Source: a virus. Taken from it: 20,969 nt of DNA. The stretch covers positions 1-20,969 of the IMG/VR virus record IMGVR_UViG_3300006925_000199. One strand, given 5' to 3'. Below, piece after piece: positions 8,410 through 14,068 of the stretch; positions within the stretch are counted from its first letter, which is position 1, and the number at the start of each line of letters is the position of its first letter. Under the pieces are notes generated by a model. The model was given only the letters and a program-made list of their open reading frames with translations, had not been told where the DNA came from and did no database searches. The position numbers and the translations under genes were made by a program.

Positions 8410-8839
8410 GATGTACCTTACCGCCACGCGCATAGGCTGGCTTTGATGCAAATAGAGAGATAAACGCGCCTAGTCCGGGAATCGAACGTAAGCCAATAGA
8501 CTTTGCAAGGTCTTTGGCTGTAGACTTGGTTGCACCTTTGATTACATTTTTCTGTTCTTTGATGTATGCCTGACGAACCTTTCGGTCTTCGGCACTAAGG
8601 TCCTGTGGTTGAATTTTTTCTAGTTGCTCTAGCTTTTGCTGTGCTACTCTGCGTGTAGACTCTGCAATATTTGCTTGACGAGTGACTTTATCTGCGTCAC
8701 GTTTTTTCTGACGCTTCTTTTTAGCCTTGCGTATCTGTCGGTTGTCTGAGTCTGCTTCATAGACTCCTAAACCAGCACCTGCAGCACCAACAGCAATAGC
8801 AGTAGCACCTACAGCCTTTTTAACGTCGTTGTCAGCCAT
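8369..8839 (-). CDS. Small membrane-type protein between terminase subunits, unknown function
   Basis: A 156-residue protein. It has a Gly/Ala hydrophobic stretch at about 9-27 (KAVGATAIAVGAAGAGLGVY), a long basic coiled-coil middle at 33-110 (KKKRQKKRD, RRVAQQKLEQLEKI), a second short hydrophobic stretch near 120-135 (SIPGLGAFISLFAS), and a basic tail with ARGGKVHRG. Two hydrophobic ends around a charged middle could suit a membrane-interacting or DNA-binding virion protein, or less likely a holin; none is proven. The start overlaps the small terminase stop by eight bases (ATGGCTGA), the same arrangement as at the 73-/818-residue junction. Its 3' end runs about 40 bases into terL. Confidence 0.65.
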   Translation of the reverse strand: MADNDVKKAVGATAIAVGAAGAGLGVYEADSDNRQIRKAKKKRQKKRDADKVTRQANIAESTRRVAQQKLEQLEKIQPQDLSAEDRKVRQAYIKEQKNVIKGATKSTAKDLAKSIGLRSIPGLGAFISLFASKPAYARGGKVHRGRTAGQSSEKAR

Positions 8840-9230
8840 CGATGACCATCTCTTTCTTTGGTGGCAGCAGAACTACCCCGTGGATAGCCTGTACGTTGTG
8901 ATTCATTGTCTCTTGTTTACCCAGACCAACCCTGTTGAGTATCGCTTCTGCAGCACGTAGCTTCAAGTCGTCTCCACGTTCTACGACGGGGGTGTCTACA
9001 AGGTCTATCATCTTGTTCGCGGCCTTCAGGGAGTTGCCTGCAAGGAGCGCACGGGTGCGTTCTACGATTTCGTCGGCTAAACTGTCTCGTAACCACGTCA
9101 CAGAGCCGTGTGAGTACCCCGCAACCTCTGCTGCTTGGTTGAAGTTACCGTTGGTTTCGAACAAAGCCGTAAGGAACGTTTCCTGCTTTTCGGAAAGGCC
9201 CTTCTTCTTTGGTTGTTGGACCAAATTCAT
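8832..9230 (-). CDS. terS: Terminase small subunit
   Basis: A 132-residue protein, the expected size for a small terminase, which recognises phage DNA and loads the large subunit. Residues 13-42 carry the family's helix-turn-helix pattern: LSEKQETFLTALFETNGNFNQAAEVAGYS, where a GN-x-x-x-AA-x-x-AGYS core is typical. A helical middle (LADEIVERTRALLAGNSLKAANKMIDLV) would form the oligomerisation region. It is the first gene of the late cassette, with AGGA about nine bases before its ATG and a near-consensus promoter about 120 bases upstream. The call rests on the N-terminal motif plus position two genes before terL. Confidence 0.82.
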   Translation of the reverse strand: MNLVQQPKKKGLSEKQETFLTALFETNGNFNQAAEVAGYSHGSVTWLRDSLADEIVERTRALLAGNSLKAANKMIDLVDTPVVERGDDLKLRAAEAILNRVGLGKQETMNHNVQAIHGVVLLPPKKEMVIDG

Positions 9231-9350
9231 TGTTTGTTTCCTGCGAACATGGGGGGATTAAGTGCCGGGGAAGCGTATCGAAGACCTATAATGTAAGGAT
9301 AAATCGCTATGGTTGGGGTCGTTCGCCTTTTTGCAACCGCCAGCACCCTT

Positions 9351-9379
9351 ATTATGGCGTTAATATAGTGTGTTGTCAA
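9351..9379 (-). promoter_or_regulatory. Leftward promoter for the packaging/virion cassette
   Basis: On the minus strand TTGACA (9379-9374) is followed after exactly 17 bases by CATAAT (9356-9351). This matches the sigma70 consensus at 6 of 6 and 5 of 6 bases. Transcription should start near 9344, giving a leader of about 115 bases before terS. No other leftward candidate of this quality lies between terS and the terminator near 9955. Confidence 0.75.
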
Positions 9380-9430
9380 CAGGTAATGCCCAACAATATA
9401 AAAAAAATACACGGGGGTGGCGTTTTTGGG

Positions 9431-9459
9431 TTGACAGATGGTGAATCTGACGTTACACT
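9431..9459 (+). promoter_or_regulatory. Rightward promoter facing away from the late cassette
   Basis: TTGACA (9431-9436), a spacer of exactly 17 bases, then TACACT (9454-9459): 6 of 6 and 4 of 6 matches to the sigma70 consensus. It is back-to-back with the leftward late promoter; the two -35 boxes are about 50 bases apart. No coding region follows. The transcript would meet a strong terminator after about 80 bases. Confidence 0.65.
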
Positions 9460-9468
9460 GGGTGTAAC
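9452..9468. promoter_or_regulatory. Palindromic operator over the rightward -10 box
   Basis: GTTACAC (9452-9458), TGG, GTGTAAC (9462-9468): a perfect inverted repeat with seven-base arms. It covers the -10 box and the expected start site of the rightward promoter, the position where a dimeric repressor would block transcription. Which protein binds is unknown; the winged-helix and ribbon-helix-helix proteins in the window are candidates. Confidence 0.5.
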
Positions 9469-9546
9469 CTCGCCGGGCTAAACCCCATATCCCCCCGGTA
9501 TACTGATAGGCCCCCTTACCCGTTCGCGGGAAGGGGGTTTTCTTTT
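9466..9546 (+). ncRNA. Predicted short non-coding transcript (~80 nt)
   Basis: The interval between the predicted start of the rightward promoter and the end of the terminator T-run. The plus strand has no ATG here before the terminator. A small stem CCGGG (9473-9477) with CCCGG (9494-9498) could form ahead of the terminator hairpin. The combination of near-consensus promoter, operator and intrinsic terminator with nothing coding between them is the whole evidence. I recognise no known RNA family and it does not fold as a tRNA. It could be a regulatory RNA, or simply a short abortive transcript that modulates the divergent late promoter. Confidence 0.4.
9511..9546 (+). terminator. Strong intrinsic terminator, rightward
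   Basis: CCCCCTT (9511-9517), a bulged A, then CCCG (9519-9522) pair with CGGG (9527-9530) and AAGGGGG (9531-9537) around a TTCG loop. TTTTCTTTT follows at 9538-9546. The T-run is on the plus-strand side only, so it ends rightward transcription. Confidence 0.8.
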
Positions 9547-9950
9547 GCCCCTAGACGTTGCCCTACACGTTGCCGGGAATACCATACAGGTAACCCCTAA
9601 AATACAAAAAACATGTCGGGATTGCTAGCAAATGCCGGGGGGGTGGGGTGGCCCATGCGTACCCGTGCAAGGCAATATTTATCTTTTCATCATCAATGAT
9701 TGTCACGTCTCACCCTACTGGCACCATATCCCGCGAACTAGCACCATAACCCCTTGAAGATACATGCGCCCGCACCCGCCCGTGTCCGTGTCTTGTCATT
9801 TGTCACATGTTCGCAGGGTTTTATCGGTATGGTTTACCATAAAGGCTGACTGTTGACGTTGATATAACTAGCACAACGGGGACAATCCCAAAGGGTAAAA
9901 CCCTAACAACTGCAACGGCTAACGGTATATTCCAGACTATCCCGCAACGC
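9547..9950. other. Gene-free stretch with short inverted repeats
   Basis: I see no supportable gene here. It holds several perfect short palindromes clustered at its right end: TATGGT-TT-ACCATA (9828-9841), GGGA-CAA-TCCC (9879-9889) and AGGGT-AAA-ACCCT (9892-9904). It also has a G-rich run near 9636-9653, a repeated GCACCATA near 9720 and 9742, and CCAGACTAT at about 9932 and again at 9959. It lies between the terminator of the early genes and the late promoter hub. An origin, attachment site or regulator-binding cluster would fit, but nothing decides between them. Confidence 0.35.
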
Positions 9951-9976
9951 AAAACCCCCCAGACTATGCTGAGGGG
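9951..9976 (-). terminator. Intrinsic terminator for the leftward early genes
   Basis: Read on the minus strand, CCCCTCAG (9976-9969) pairs with CTGGGGGG (9962-9955) with one U-G wobble around a six-base loop, followed by TTTT (9954-9951). It lies about 145 bases after the stop of the last early gene and faces the rightward terminator at 9511-9546, so the early and late regions are insulated. Confidence 0.65.
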
Positions 9977-10086
9977 CTTCACGGGAGGAAATAAACGCTA
10001 GTCTAATAATAATAAAAGAACTAGCAGGATGTGTAAAGCGGTCATGATGCCGTCGCCATTATTGTTACTAAACAAAGAAACAAACA

Positions 10087-10099
10087 GGTGTAGAACACC
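10087..10099. repeat. Short inverted repeat after the last early gene
   Basis: GGTGT, AGA, ACACC: perfect five-base arms just beyond the 3' end of the 72-residue gene, with no T-run on either side. It could be a small mRNA hairpin or a protein-binding site. Arms this short can occur by chance. Confidence 0.25.
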
Positions 10100-10121
10100 A
10101 CAAACCCATAACGGTCTACCA

Positions 10122-10340
10122 TCACTTGGCCCCTTTCTTCACTTGGATATCGGCAACGGTCTTAACATCAATATCCCAGCTACCGACTCCCATAGCATCC
10201 AGTTGCTTATCCAAAAAGCTAATCTGGTTACGGACCAATTCTACGTAGTCCCGCAATCTCATGAGGTCTGCGGCTGGTACTACCGCAAAGTTTGAAGCGT
10301 TATCCTCGGTGATGTTGTATTCAAAATGGTCTTTATTCAT
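10122..10340 (-). CDS. Small hypothetical protein, last gene of the leftward early block
   Basis: A 72-residue protein with a leading FEYNITEDNASNFAVVPAADL segment, a helical middle (MRLRDYVELVRNQISFLDKQL) and a lysine-rich end. I do not recognise it. The start at 10340 is supported by AAGGGA about eight bases upstream. It lies 15 bases after the 67-residue gene and is followed by 145 non-coding bases and a terminator, so it closes the operon. A cytoplasmic host-takeover role is possible but not shown. Confidence 0.55.
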   Translation of the reverse strand: MNKDHFEYNITEDNASNFAVVPAADLMRLRDYVELVRNQISFLDKQLDAMGVGSWDIDVKTVADIQVKKGAK

Positions 10341-10355
10341 GTTCTCTTCCCTTCA

Positions 10356-10559
10356 TTATGTTACTGAAACGTCAAAGCTCAGACGGTTCGTGATAATTTC
10401 TATTACCATATCCTCAAGGCGATAATCAAGTTCGGATATAATAAACTGTTCGATTTCCGGCCGACTGAGTAGCTCGCGTTCATCAATTTCTTTTGCTAGC
10501 TTGCCGATTATGACATCATCCAGCGCATCATTTAAACTGATATATCTGGATTCTGACAT
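10356..10559 (-). CDS. Small acidic hypothetical protein
   Basis: A 67-residue acidic protein, largely helical (LNDALDDVIIGKLAKEI, then RPEIEQFIISELDYRLEDMVIEIITNRL). No family is recognised. Its ATG at 10559 comes two bases after the stop of the winged-helix gene, with a GGGGG stretch upstream, so the two are probably translated from one message. The tight link to a likely regulator could mean a partner or modulator protein, which is inference. Confidence 0.55.
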   Translation of the reverse strand: MSESRYISLNDALDDVIIGKLAKEIDERELLSRPEIEQFIISELDYRLEDMVIEIITNRLSFDVSVT

Positions 10560-10561
10560 AG

Positions 10562-10975
10562 CTACGCCCCCTTCTTTACTAGCTGGTACTGCATCCGGTT
10601 TCCTTTACCTGCAGATTGAACGCCTTTAATATTGTATCCTTGCGCCTTCAAATACGAAATAGCTGAATGGACCACTGAGCTAGACAATCCCGCATCCTTT
10701 GCAAGGGTCTTGATAAGCACCGGATACGCCCGCCGCTTGAATACCGCCAGTAATGCCGCCCCATTTGTATTCGTGGCTGGCTTCTTTACAGGTGCCACAA
10801 CTGGCAAGCTCACGGGTTCCCCAAAACGTGCCGCGGTTGGTGCCGCCGCCGTTGTTTGCTGGATATCCGCCAAGAGTTCAAAGGCCTTAACCACATGTTC
10901 GCGGCTCATCTTATCGCTACGAATGGCAAGGTTTAACTGGTTCTTGATTTCGTTGATTTGTGTTTCGTTTAACAT
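10562..10975 (-). CDS. Winged-helix DNA-binding protein, candidate regulator
   Basis: A 137-residue protein in three parts: an N-terminal helical region (1-40, ETQINEIKNQLNLAIRSDKMSREHVVKAFELLADI), a Pro/Ala-rich linker (41-70), and a C-terminal winged helix (71-137), where YPVLIKTLAKDAGLSSSVVHSAISYLKAQGYNI is a clear helix-turn-helix and KGNRMQYQLVKKG the wing. I start at the ATG 10975, not the in-frame ATG at 11026, because AAAGGA lies upstream of the former and nothing of the kind precedes the latter. An inverted repeat over its predicted promoter (11030-11049) suggests autoregulation. The N-terminal half probably dimerises. It could control the 9.4-kb promoter pair; the target is inferred. 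Confidence 0.68.
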   Translation of the reverse strand: MLNETQINEIKNQLNLAIRSDKMSREHVVKAFELLADIQQTTAAAPTAARFGEPVSLPVVAPVKKPATNTNGAALLAVFKRRAYPVLIKTLAKDAGLSSSVVHSAISYLKAQGYNIKGVQSAGKGNRMQYQLVKKGA

Positions 10976-11029
10976 GGTTTTTTTGTTCCTTTCTATTGAA
11001 CAAAGATTGAGTAGATAATTAAGCATAAC

Positions 11030-11049
11030 AGAACAACGGTCATTGTTCT
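11030..11049. promoter_or_regulatory. Operator-like inverted repeat upstream of the winged-helix gene
   Basis: AGAACAA (11030-11036), six bases, TTGTTCT (11043-11049): a perfect repeat with seven-base arms, 55 bases before the chosen start of the winged-helix gene and directly downstream of a possible -10 box. No T-run follows on the minus strand, so a protein-binding site is more likely than a terminator. Confidence 0.45.
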
Positions 11050-11050
11050 A

Positions 11051-11079
11051 TAAATAACGTATAGGGCTTCCACTAGCAA
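11051..11079 (-). promoter_or_regulatory. Possible promoter for the winged-helix gene
   Basis: On the minus strand TTGCTA (11079-11074), 17 bases, TATTTA (11056-11051): about 4 of 6 matches in each box. The match is modest. It is reported because the start site would fall inside the adjacent inverted repeat, as expected for a repressed promoter. Confidence 0.35.
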
Positions 11080-11216
11080 TAATCCCCCAGCTTTCCAGTC
11101 AGCATCATGATTTCATCGAAATGCTTTCCTGCGGTTTCATTATCGCCAGACATAGCGGCTTCTGCTAGCAGGGCAAGTGATGCCCTGATTGCTGTTTTGA
11201 TTTCGAGAATGGACAT
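11073..11216 (-). CDS. 47-residue small protein, unknown function
   Basis: The frame starts at ATG 11216-11214 and ends at TAG 11075-11073, giving MSILEIKTAIRASLALLAEA and on to GKLGDYC. The start overlaps the stop of the DUF932 gene by one base (TAATG), a classic coupled junction. The protein is amphipathic and helical with no transmembrane segment. No family is recognised. The tight junction with the gene before it, and a length just enough to fill the space up to the next promoter, make it a likely real gene that length cut-offs would miss. Confidence 0.55.
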   Translation of the reverse strand: MSILEIKTAIRASLALLAEAAMSGDNETAGKHFDEIMMLTGKLGDYC

Positions 11217-12202
11217 TATGCCGCCGCCAATTCTAGGGACTGCCAAGCGTCACCCGTTAAGATATCCCGAACATGCCCAGACCGGACGCGCTGAGTATCA
11301 TGCTGTTTTTGGGTTGATATCCCCTTTTCCATTGTATGGGTAGACCAGTGAGTGAGCGCATTATATCCCGCCCACATCGTCTCGCCCAGTTCGTCGGTCT
11401 CTTCTGTGAATAAGTCCATCATGTAATTAAACAGACTTTTGTTTACCAGACGGTCACCTTCCTTATCGCTTGGCCTTGCTGGTCTAGCACAAATCGAGCC
11501 TTCCAGTATCTCGGCAAACTGTCTAGACGACAGAGGACGACGCGCCCAGTTGTCCATCACTTCACGCTGGCCTGTGAACATGTCCAGCGATAGCATAGCC
11601 TTTCCGGTCATCGCGCTGGTATCTAGATTGCGGGTATGTTTCCGCTTTTGGTGATATGCCTTTTCCCCGCCAAAGACTAGGGTATTACGGCAGAGGTCAC
11701 GATAGGCACCAGAGAACACTTGAAACGCCCATGACATGTCTATCGAATTGAACACGTCCAAACGTGGCACGACGCTATCATTGCCCGCCCTGCTCTTCAC
11801 CTCCGACGTTAAATCAGTGAAGTAAATAGTCCGGTGCGCCTTCTTCCCTTGTTCGAAAAGACGGTCTACCACCTTAACAGACTGGTTCCGCAACTCGCTA
11901 TCTTGGATTTGTTCAGCTTGTTTTTGTAACATCGTTTCATGCGGGACTAGCTGGTAGGATTTAGGGACGGGTCGCATCTGGACAACTTCACCGGATGCCC
12001 GATTAAAGATAGCATCAAAGCCCGTCATTCTTTCAGGGTATACGATATCATCAATAGACGGCTCTGCAACAACTGGCACCCGCTCGAATACGGCCCGTTG
12101 TGTGAATAGGTCAAGATTAAACGGGTTCGAATGCTGGTATTCCCAGCCGTCCCTTATCTCTTTTAGTTCCCCAAAAGGGAGTGTGGTTAAATCATTAGGC
12201 AT
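11216..12202 (-). CDS. DUF932 (phage/plasmid-like) family protein
   Basis: A 328-residue protein of the DUF932 family found in many phages and plasmids, of unresolved biochemical role. Recognisable parts are the N-terminal VVQMRPVPKSYQLVPHETML (about 74-91), the core FNSIDMSWAFQVFSGAYRDLCRNTLVFGG (151-179) with the family's A/YR-x-x-C-x-N pattern followed by a histidine (YHQKRKHTR), and MWAGYNALTHWSTH near the C-terminus. The length is usual for the family. The protein is soluble. It is preceded by about 240 non-coding bases and coupled to the 47-residue gene. Members often sit among host-takeover or plasmid maintenance genes, which suits this block; function remains open. Confidence 0.8.
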   Translation of the reverse strand: MPNDLTTLPFGELKEIRDGWEYQHSNPFNLDLFTQRAVFERVPVVAEPSIDDIVYPERMTGFDAIFNRASGEVVQMRPVPKSYQLVPHETMLQKQAEQIQDSELRNQSVKVVDRLFEQGKKAHRTIYFTDLTSEVKSRAGNDSVVPRLDVFNSIDMSWAFQVFSGAYRDLCRNTLVFGGEKAYHQKRKHTRNLDTSAMTGKAMLSLDMFTGQREVMDNWARRPLSSRQFAEILEGSICARPARPSDKEGDRLVNKSLFNYMMDLFTEETDELGETMWAGYNALTHWSTHTMEKGISTQKQHDTQRVRSGHVRDILTGDAWQSLELAAA

Positions 12203-12441
12203 AATATTTCTCTTTCATTGTGGTTAAAGTATCCGGCAAAAGGCCGGGGTATTTACAGGATAAACACAGACCAGAAACAATGTAAACAACAAATATTTCG
12301 GCAGCATTTTGGTGATAATTTTGCCCCCATCTCGCAAATTATCTTGATAAATCCAAACCAGCCCAGCCAAAAGGAAACGAAAAACCAGATGAGCTTGTGA
12401 TATATCCCCAATAAAAAACTTTAGCGTGGCCCATTTGTCAT
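12203..12441. other. Non-coding gap upstream of the DUF932 gene
   Basis: No supportable gene in either strand. It holds an inverted repeat CCGGC (12233-12237), five bases, GCCGG (12243-12247) close before the DUF932 start, and AT-rich sequence that could contain a leftward promoter, though none matches well. At its right end (12423-12452) is a copy of the 23-bp repeat described separately. Confidence 0.35.
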
Positions 12442-12452
12442 TTAATGCGTGG
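12423..12452. repeat. Outlying copy of the 23-bp AGCGTGG/ATTTGTCA repeat
   Basis: AGCGTGG (12423-12429), three bases, ATTTGTCA (12433-12440), then TGCGTGG starting at 12446, 23 bases after the first. Element order, inner spacing and period match the array at 13319-13382, about 900 bases away on the other side of the gp88-like gene. It overlaps the 3' end of that gene by a few codons. Confidence 0.5.
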
Positions 12453-13131
12453 CAAACAAAACCTGCTTATCAGGTGCCGACCAGCAAAGCGCACAGTTTG
12501 CACAGTTTGCAACTTGTCCCGTTTGTTCAGGGCAGGCAAATGATTTCCCTTTTGCTGGTTGCGTTCTTTCTAGGCTATTAGCTGAAAAGGAAATGTCCAA
12601 GTCATTACTAAAACGAACAGACCAGCGGGTGCCGAAAAGGTGCCGGACATATGCAAGGGCCTGTCCTATAGGCTCATCCTTAGAGCGTCCGGTATATCCC
12701 CAAGCCGCAAGGTTATCATATAGGCCCAGCATCTTTTCCCAGAAGTTCACATAATCCACCGAATAGAAATCACCCAGAACATGAAGCCGGACTATCACGC
12801 CTTTATATGTGGCGCATAATTCTTCTAGCTCTTCTTCTATCTTGGCTTCAAGTGCTGGCCCGTGTTCGATACGATGCGCGAAGGCCATGTTATTACCATA
12901 ACAATTATCCCAGTGATAACAAGAGCGGGGACAGGTTGCCCGTTCTTCTAGTGTTAGGGTGAGAATGACGTAACCTTTAAACTGGCCTTTCTTTACAATA
13001 GCTAGCTTCCCCTTGTCTGCTATCTTGGTATTCTTGCTGTGTTTTAAGGCACCCGTCTTTATATCTGCGATAGAGCGACGGGCCTTTGGATACATGGTAA
13101 AGGCTGGCTTGTTTGTATCTGCTTTTTTCAT
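12442..13131 (-). CDS. gp88-like cysteine-rich phage protein
   Basis: A 229-residue protein resembling the mycobacteriophage gene product 88 family. Visible parts are RRSIADIKTGALKHSKNTKI (19-38), a cysteine cluster CPRSCYHWDNC (67-77), RLHVLGDFYSVDYVNFWEKM (115-134) with His117 and Asp121, the core WGYTGRS (144-150), RFSND (173-177), and a second cysteine group from Cys200 to Cys216 (CPEQ, then CANCALC). Such clusters suggest a bound metal or iron-sulfur centre. The enzymatic role of the family is not established to my knowledge. The ATG at 13131 has AAAGGA about ten bases upstream. The gene is flanked by copies of the 23-bp repeat and has a possible promoter of its own. Confidence 0.75.
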   Translation of the reverse strand: MKKADTNKPAFTMYPKARRSIADIKTGALKHSKNTKIADKGKLAIVKKGQFKGYVILTLTLEERATCPRSCYHWDNCYGNNMAFAHRIEHGPALEAKIEEELEELCATYKGVIVRLHVLGDFYSVDYVNFWEKMLGLYDNLAAWGYTGRSKDEPIGQALAYVRHLFGTRWSVRFSNDLDISFSANSLERTQPAKGKSFACPEQTGQVANCANCALCWSAPDKQVLFATH

Positions 13132-13161
13132 TGGTTCGGTTTCCTTTTCTTTTGTGGCACC

Positions 13162-13194
13162 TTAACCGTTAAACAAACCAGCCCCCCTTGTCAA
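13162..13194 (-). promoter_or_regulatory. Possible promoter and operator for the gp88-like gene
   Basis: On the minus strand TTGACA (13194-13189) is a perfect -35 box overlapping the stop of the 61-residue gene. Seventeen bases further the -10 position reads TAACGG, a poor match. However, the palindrome TTAAC-C-GTTAA (13162-13172) covers that position, as an operator would. It may be a tightly regulated or activator-dependent promoter, or no promoter at all. Confidence 0.35.
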
Positions 13195-13376
13195 GAGTGT
13201 TTTGTAAATCTAGAAACCCAACACGCCGCGCAAAAATAACCCTTTCCATCTTGTATAACATCGGCCCGACTACCGCACCCACACTTAGCAGATGCAAGCA
13301 ATTCAACTACAGTTTGATAGCGTGGGTGATTTGTCACGTTTAGCGTGGGGAATTTGTCACGTTTAGCGTTTGTCAT
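13191..13376 (-). CDS. 61-residue zinc-ribbon protein with duplicated start region
   Basis: A small protein whose C-terminal half has CGC (32-34) and CAAC (49-52), a CxC-x14-CxxC set likely to hold one zinc ion. It starts at ATG 13376 with AAGG seven bases upstream; the ATGA overlaps the stop of the previous gene by four bases. The first 20 codons are built from 23-bp tandem repeats. In them a GTG-ACA-AAT in frame at codon 14 (V-T-N-H-P-R) is a second possible start, giving a 48-residue protein. The repeats shift frame at each copy, so only some copies could serve. Function unknown; nucleic-acid or protein binding is typical for such ribbons. Confidence 0.6.
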   Translation of the reverse strand: MTNAKRDKFPTLNVTNHPRYQTVVELLASAKCGCGSRADVIQDGKGYFCAACWVSRFTKHS

Positions 13377-13382
13377 TTGTCA
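13319..13382. repeat. Tandem 23-bp repeat array inside a coding region
   Basis: Unit A 13319-13341 and unit B 13342-13364 share AGCGTGG, then three variable bases, then ATTTGTCACGTTT. A third, partial and diverged unit follows from 13365 (AGCGTTT, GTC, ATTTGTCA). The 18-bp core ATTTGTCACGTTTAGCGT is identical at 13329-13346 and 13352-13369. A related copy lies at 12423-12452 and looser ones near 13642 and 14922. Confidence 0.7.
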
Positions 13383-13657
13383 GCCTTGTGTTTTGCTGTT
13401 GTCTCGCTTGGCGTGAGGTATTCATAATCAGAATATCTGTTGCGGTACTTGCCATGTTCGCAGGCTGTCATCTCTTGTTGCATGTCGAACATGTCAGCCA
13501 GTCTAAACTCTACAGTTTCCAGATAGCAAACGTCATCGTAATTAAGAGGGCCTTTGTCATCTGTCATCCTGTTCATATCCTTGACGCGATTAACAATCTC
13601 TAAGAGTTGCTTCTTCTGTTTACAGGTGAGGTTAATTTTGTGTGGTCTATTTGTCAT
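13373..13657 (-). CDS. Small hypothetical protein (94 residues)
   Basis: A hydrophilic, helical protein (MTNRPHKINLTCKQKKQLLEI, then NYDDVCYLETVEFRLADMFDMQQEM). No family is recognised. I chose the ATG at 13657 because it overlaps the upstream stop as ATGA, as at neighbouring junctions, with GGAG nine bases before it. An ATG five codons earlier at 13672, with GGGA nearby, is a real alternative. The start sequence ATGACAAAT, three bases, CCAC resembles the minus-strand reading of the 23-bp repeat. Confidence 0.55.
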   Translation of the reverse strand: MTNRPHKINLTCKQKKQLLEIVNRVKDMNRMTDDKGPLNYDDVCYLETVEFRLADMFDMQQEMTACEHGKYRNRYSDYEYLTPSETTAKHKADK

Positions 13658-13857
13658 TGGTACTCGCTCCATTTTTCATCCCATGCTTGGGTCAGTAGTT
13701 CATCAAGTTCGGCACTTGTCATGTGTGCCATCTTGTCTCGGTGGGGTGCCATTCGTTCTAGGAATTGTCCTTTGTATTCACAACAGCCAGCCCAGAACGA
13801 TGCCTTCTCCCAATAGTCCTCTTCGCGGTCCATTGCAAGCTGTTTCATTTTACCCAT
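13654..13857 (-). CDS. Small hypothetical protein (67 residues)
   Basis: A charged helical protein with DREEDYWEKASFWAGCCEYKGQFLERMAPHRDKM and an acidic end (SAELDELLTQAWDEKWSEYQ). Four tryptophans and a Cys-Cys pair stand out. No family is recognised. Its start overlaps the previous stop by eight bases (ATGGGTAA), with AGGAG about ten bases upstream, and its end overlaps the next start by four, so it is firmly inside the operon. An in-frame ATG three codons later lacks a comparable ribosome site. Confidence 0.55.
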   Translation of the reverse strand: MGKMKQLAMDREEDYWEKASFWAGCCEYKGQFLERMAPHRDKMAHMTSAELDELLTQAWDEKWSEYQ

Positions 13858-14068
13858 CTTGCATAAGCTCCTGTTCTAGTTCTTCGGTAAGAATCTCTTC
13901 TGATAATTCCACAACACGTCTTGCCCATTTGTTTATCTGGGAATAGTTCTGGGGTTCATCTGTAACAAGGTAATTCAGCATACACATTGCCGTCAGAATC
14001 TTGTTTCGATTCTTTGCGTCAAGTGCCTCCATTATGGCGTTGAGGTGTTCTGCATGTTTCTTTATCAT
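13850..14068 (-). CDS. Small hypothetical protein (72 residues)
   Basis: A helical, soluble protein (MIKKHAEHLNAIMEALDAKNRNKILTAMCML at the start, an acidic EELEQELMQDG end). I do not recognise it. It starts with an ATGA overlap on the stop of the zinc-ribbon gene and has GGGAG about nine bases upstream. No helix-turn-helix or membrane segment is evident. Confidence 0.55.
   Translation of the reverse strand: MIKKHAEHLNAIMEALDAKNRNKILTAMCMLNYLVTDEPQNYSQINKWARRVVELSEEILTEELEQELMQDG

Noticed and set aside
9696-9785. A minus-strand frame of about 29 codons (MTRHGHGRVRAHVSS...) in the gene-free region
   Set aside because: No ribosome site, no coupling to a gene, and Arg/Gly/His-rich composition from G-rich DNA.
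12119-12150. GGGTTCGAAT followed by a CCAGC-type stretch, resembling a tRNA T-arm
   Set aside because: It lies inside the DUF932 coding region and no acceptor or anticodon stem can be built around it. I found no tRNA in the window.
12218-12441. Short open frames on both strands in the gap before the DUF932 gene, one with a hydrophobic stretch
   Set aside because: All are about 60 codons or fewer, lack a ribosome site, and do not connect to neighbouring genes.
13319-13382. The 23-bp tandem units as a CRISPR array
   Set aside because: Units are directly adjacent with no variable spacers of constant length, there are only two to three, and no cas gene is present.
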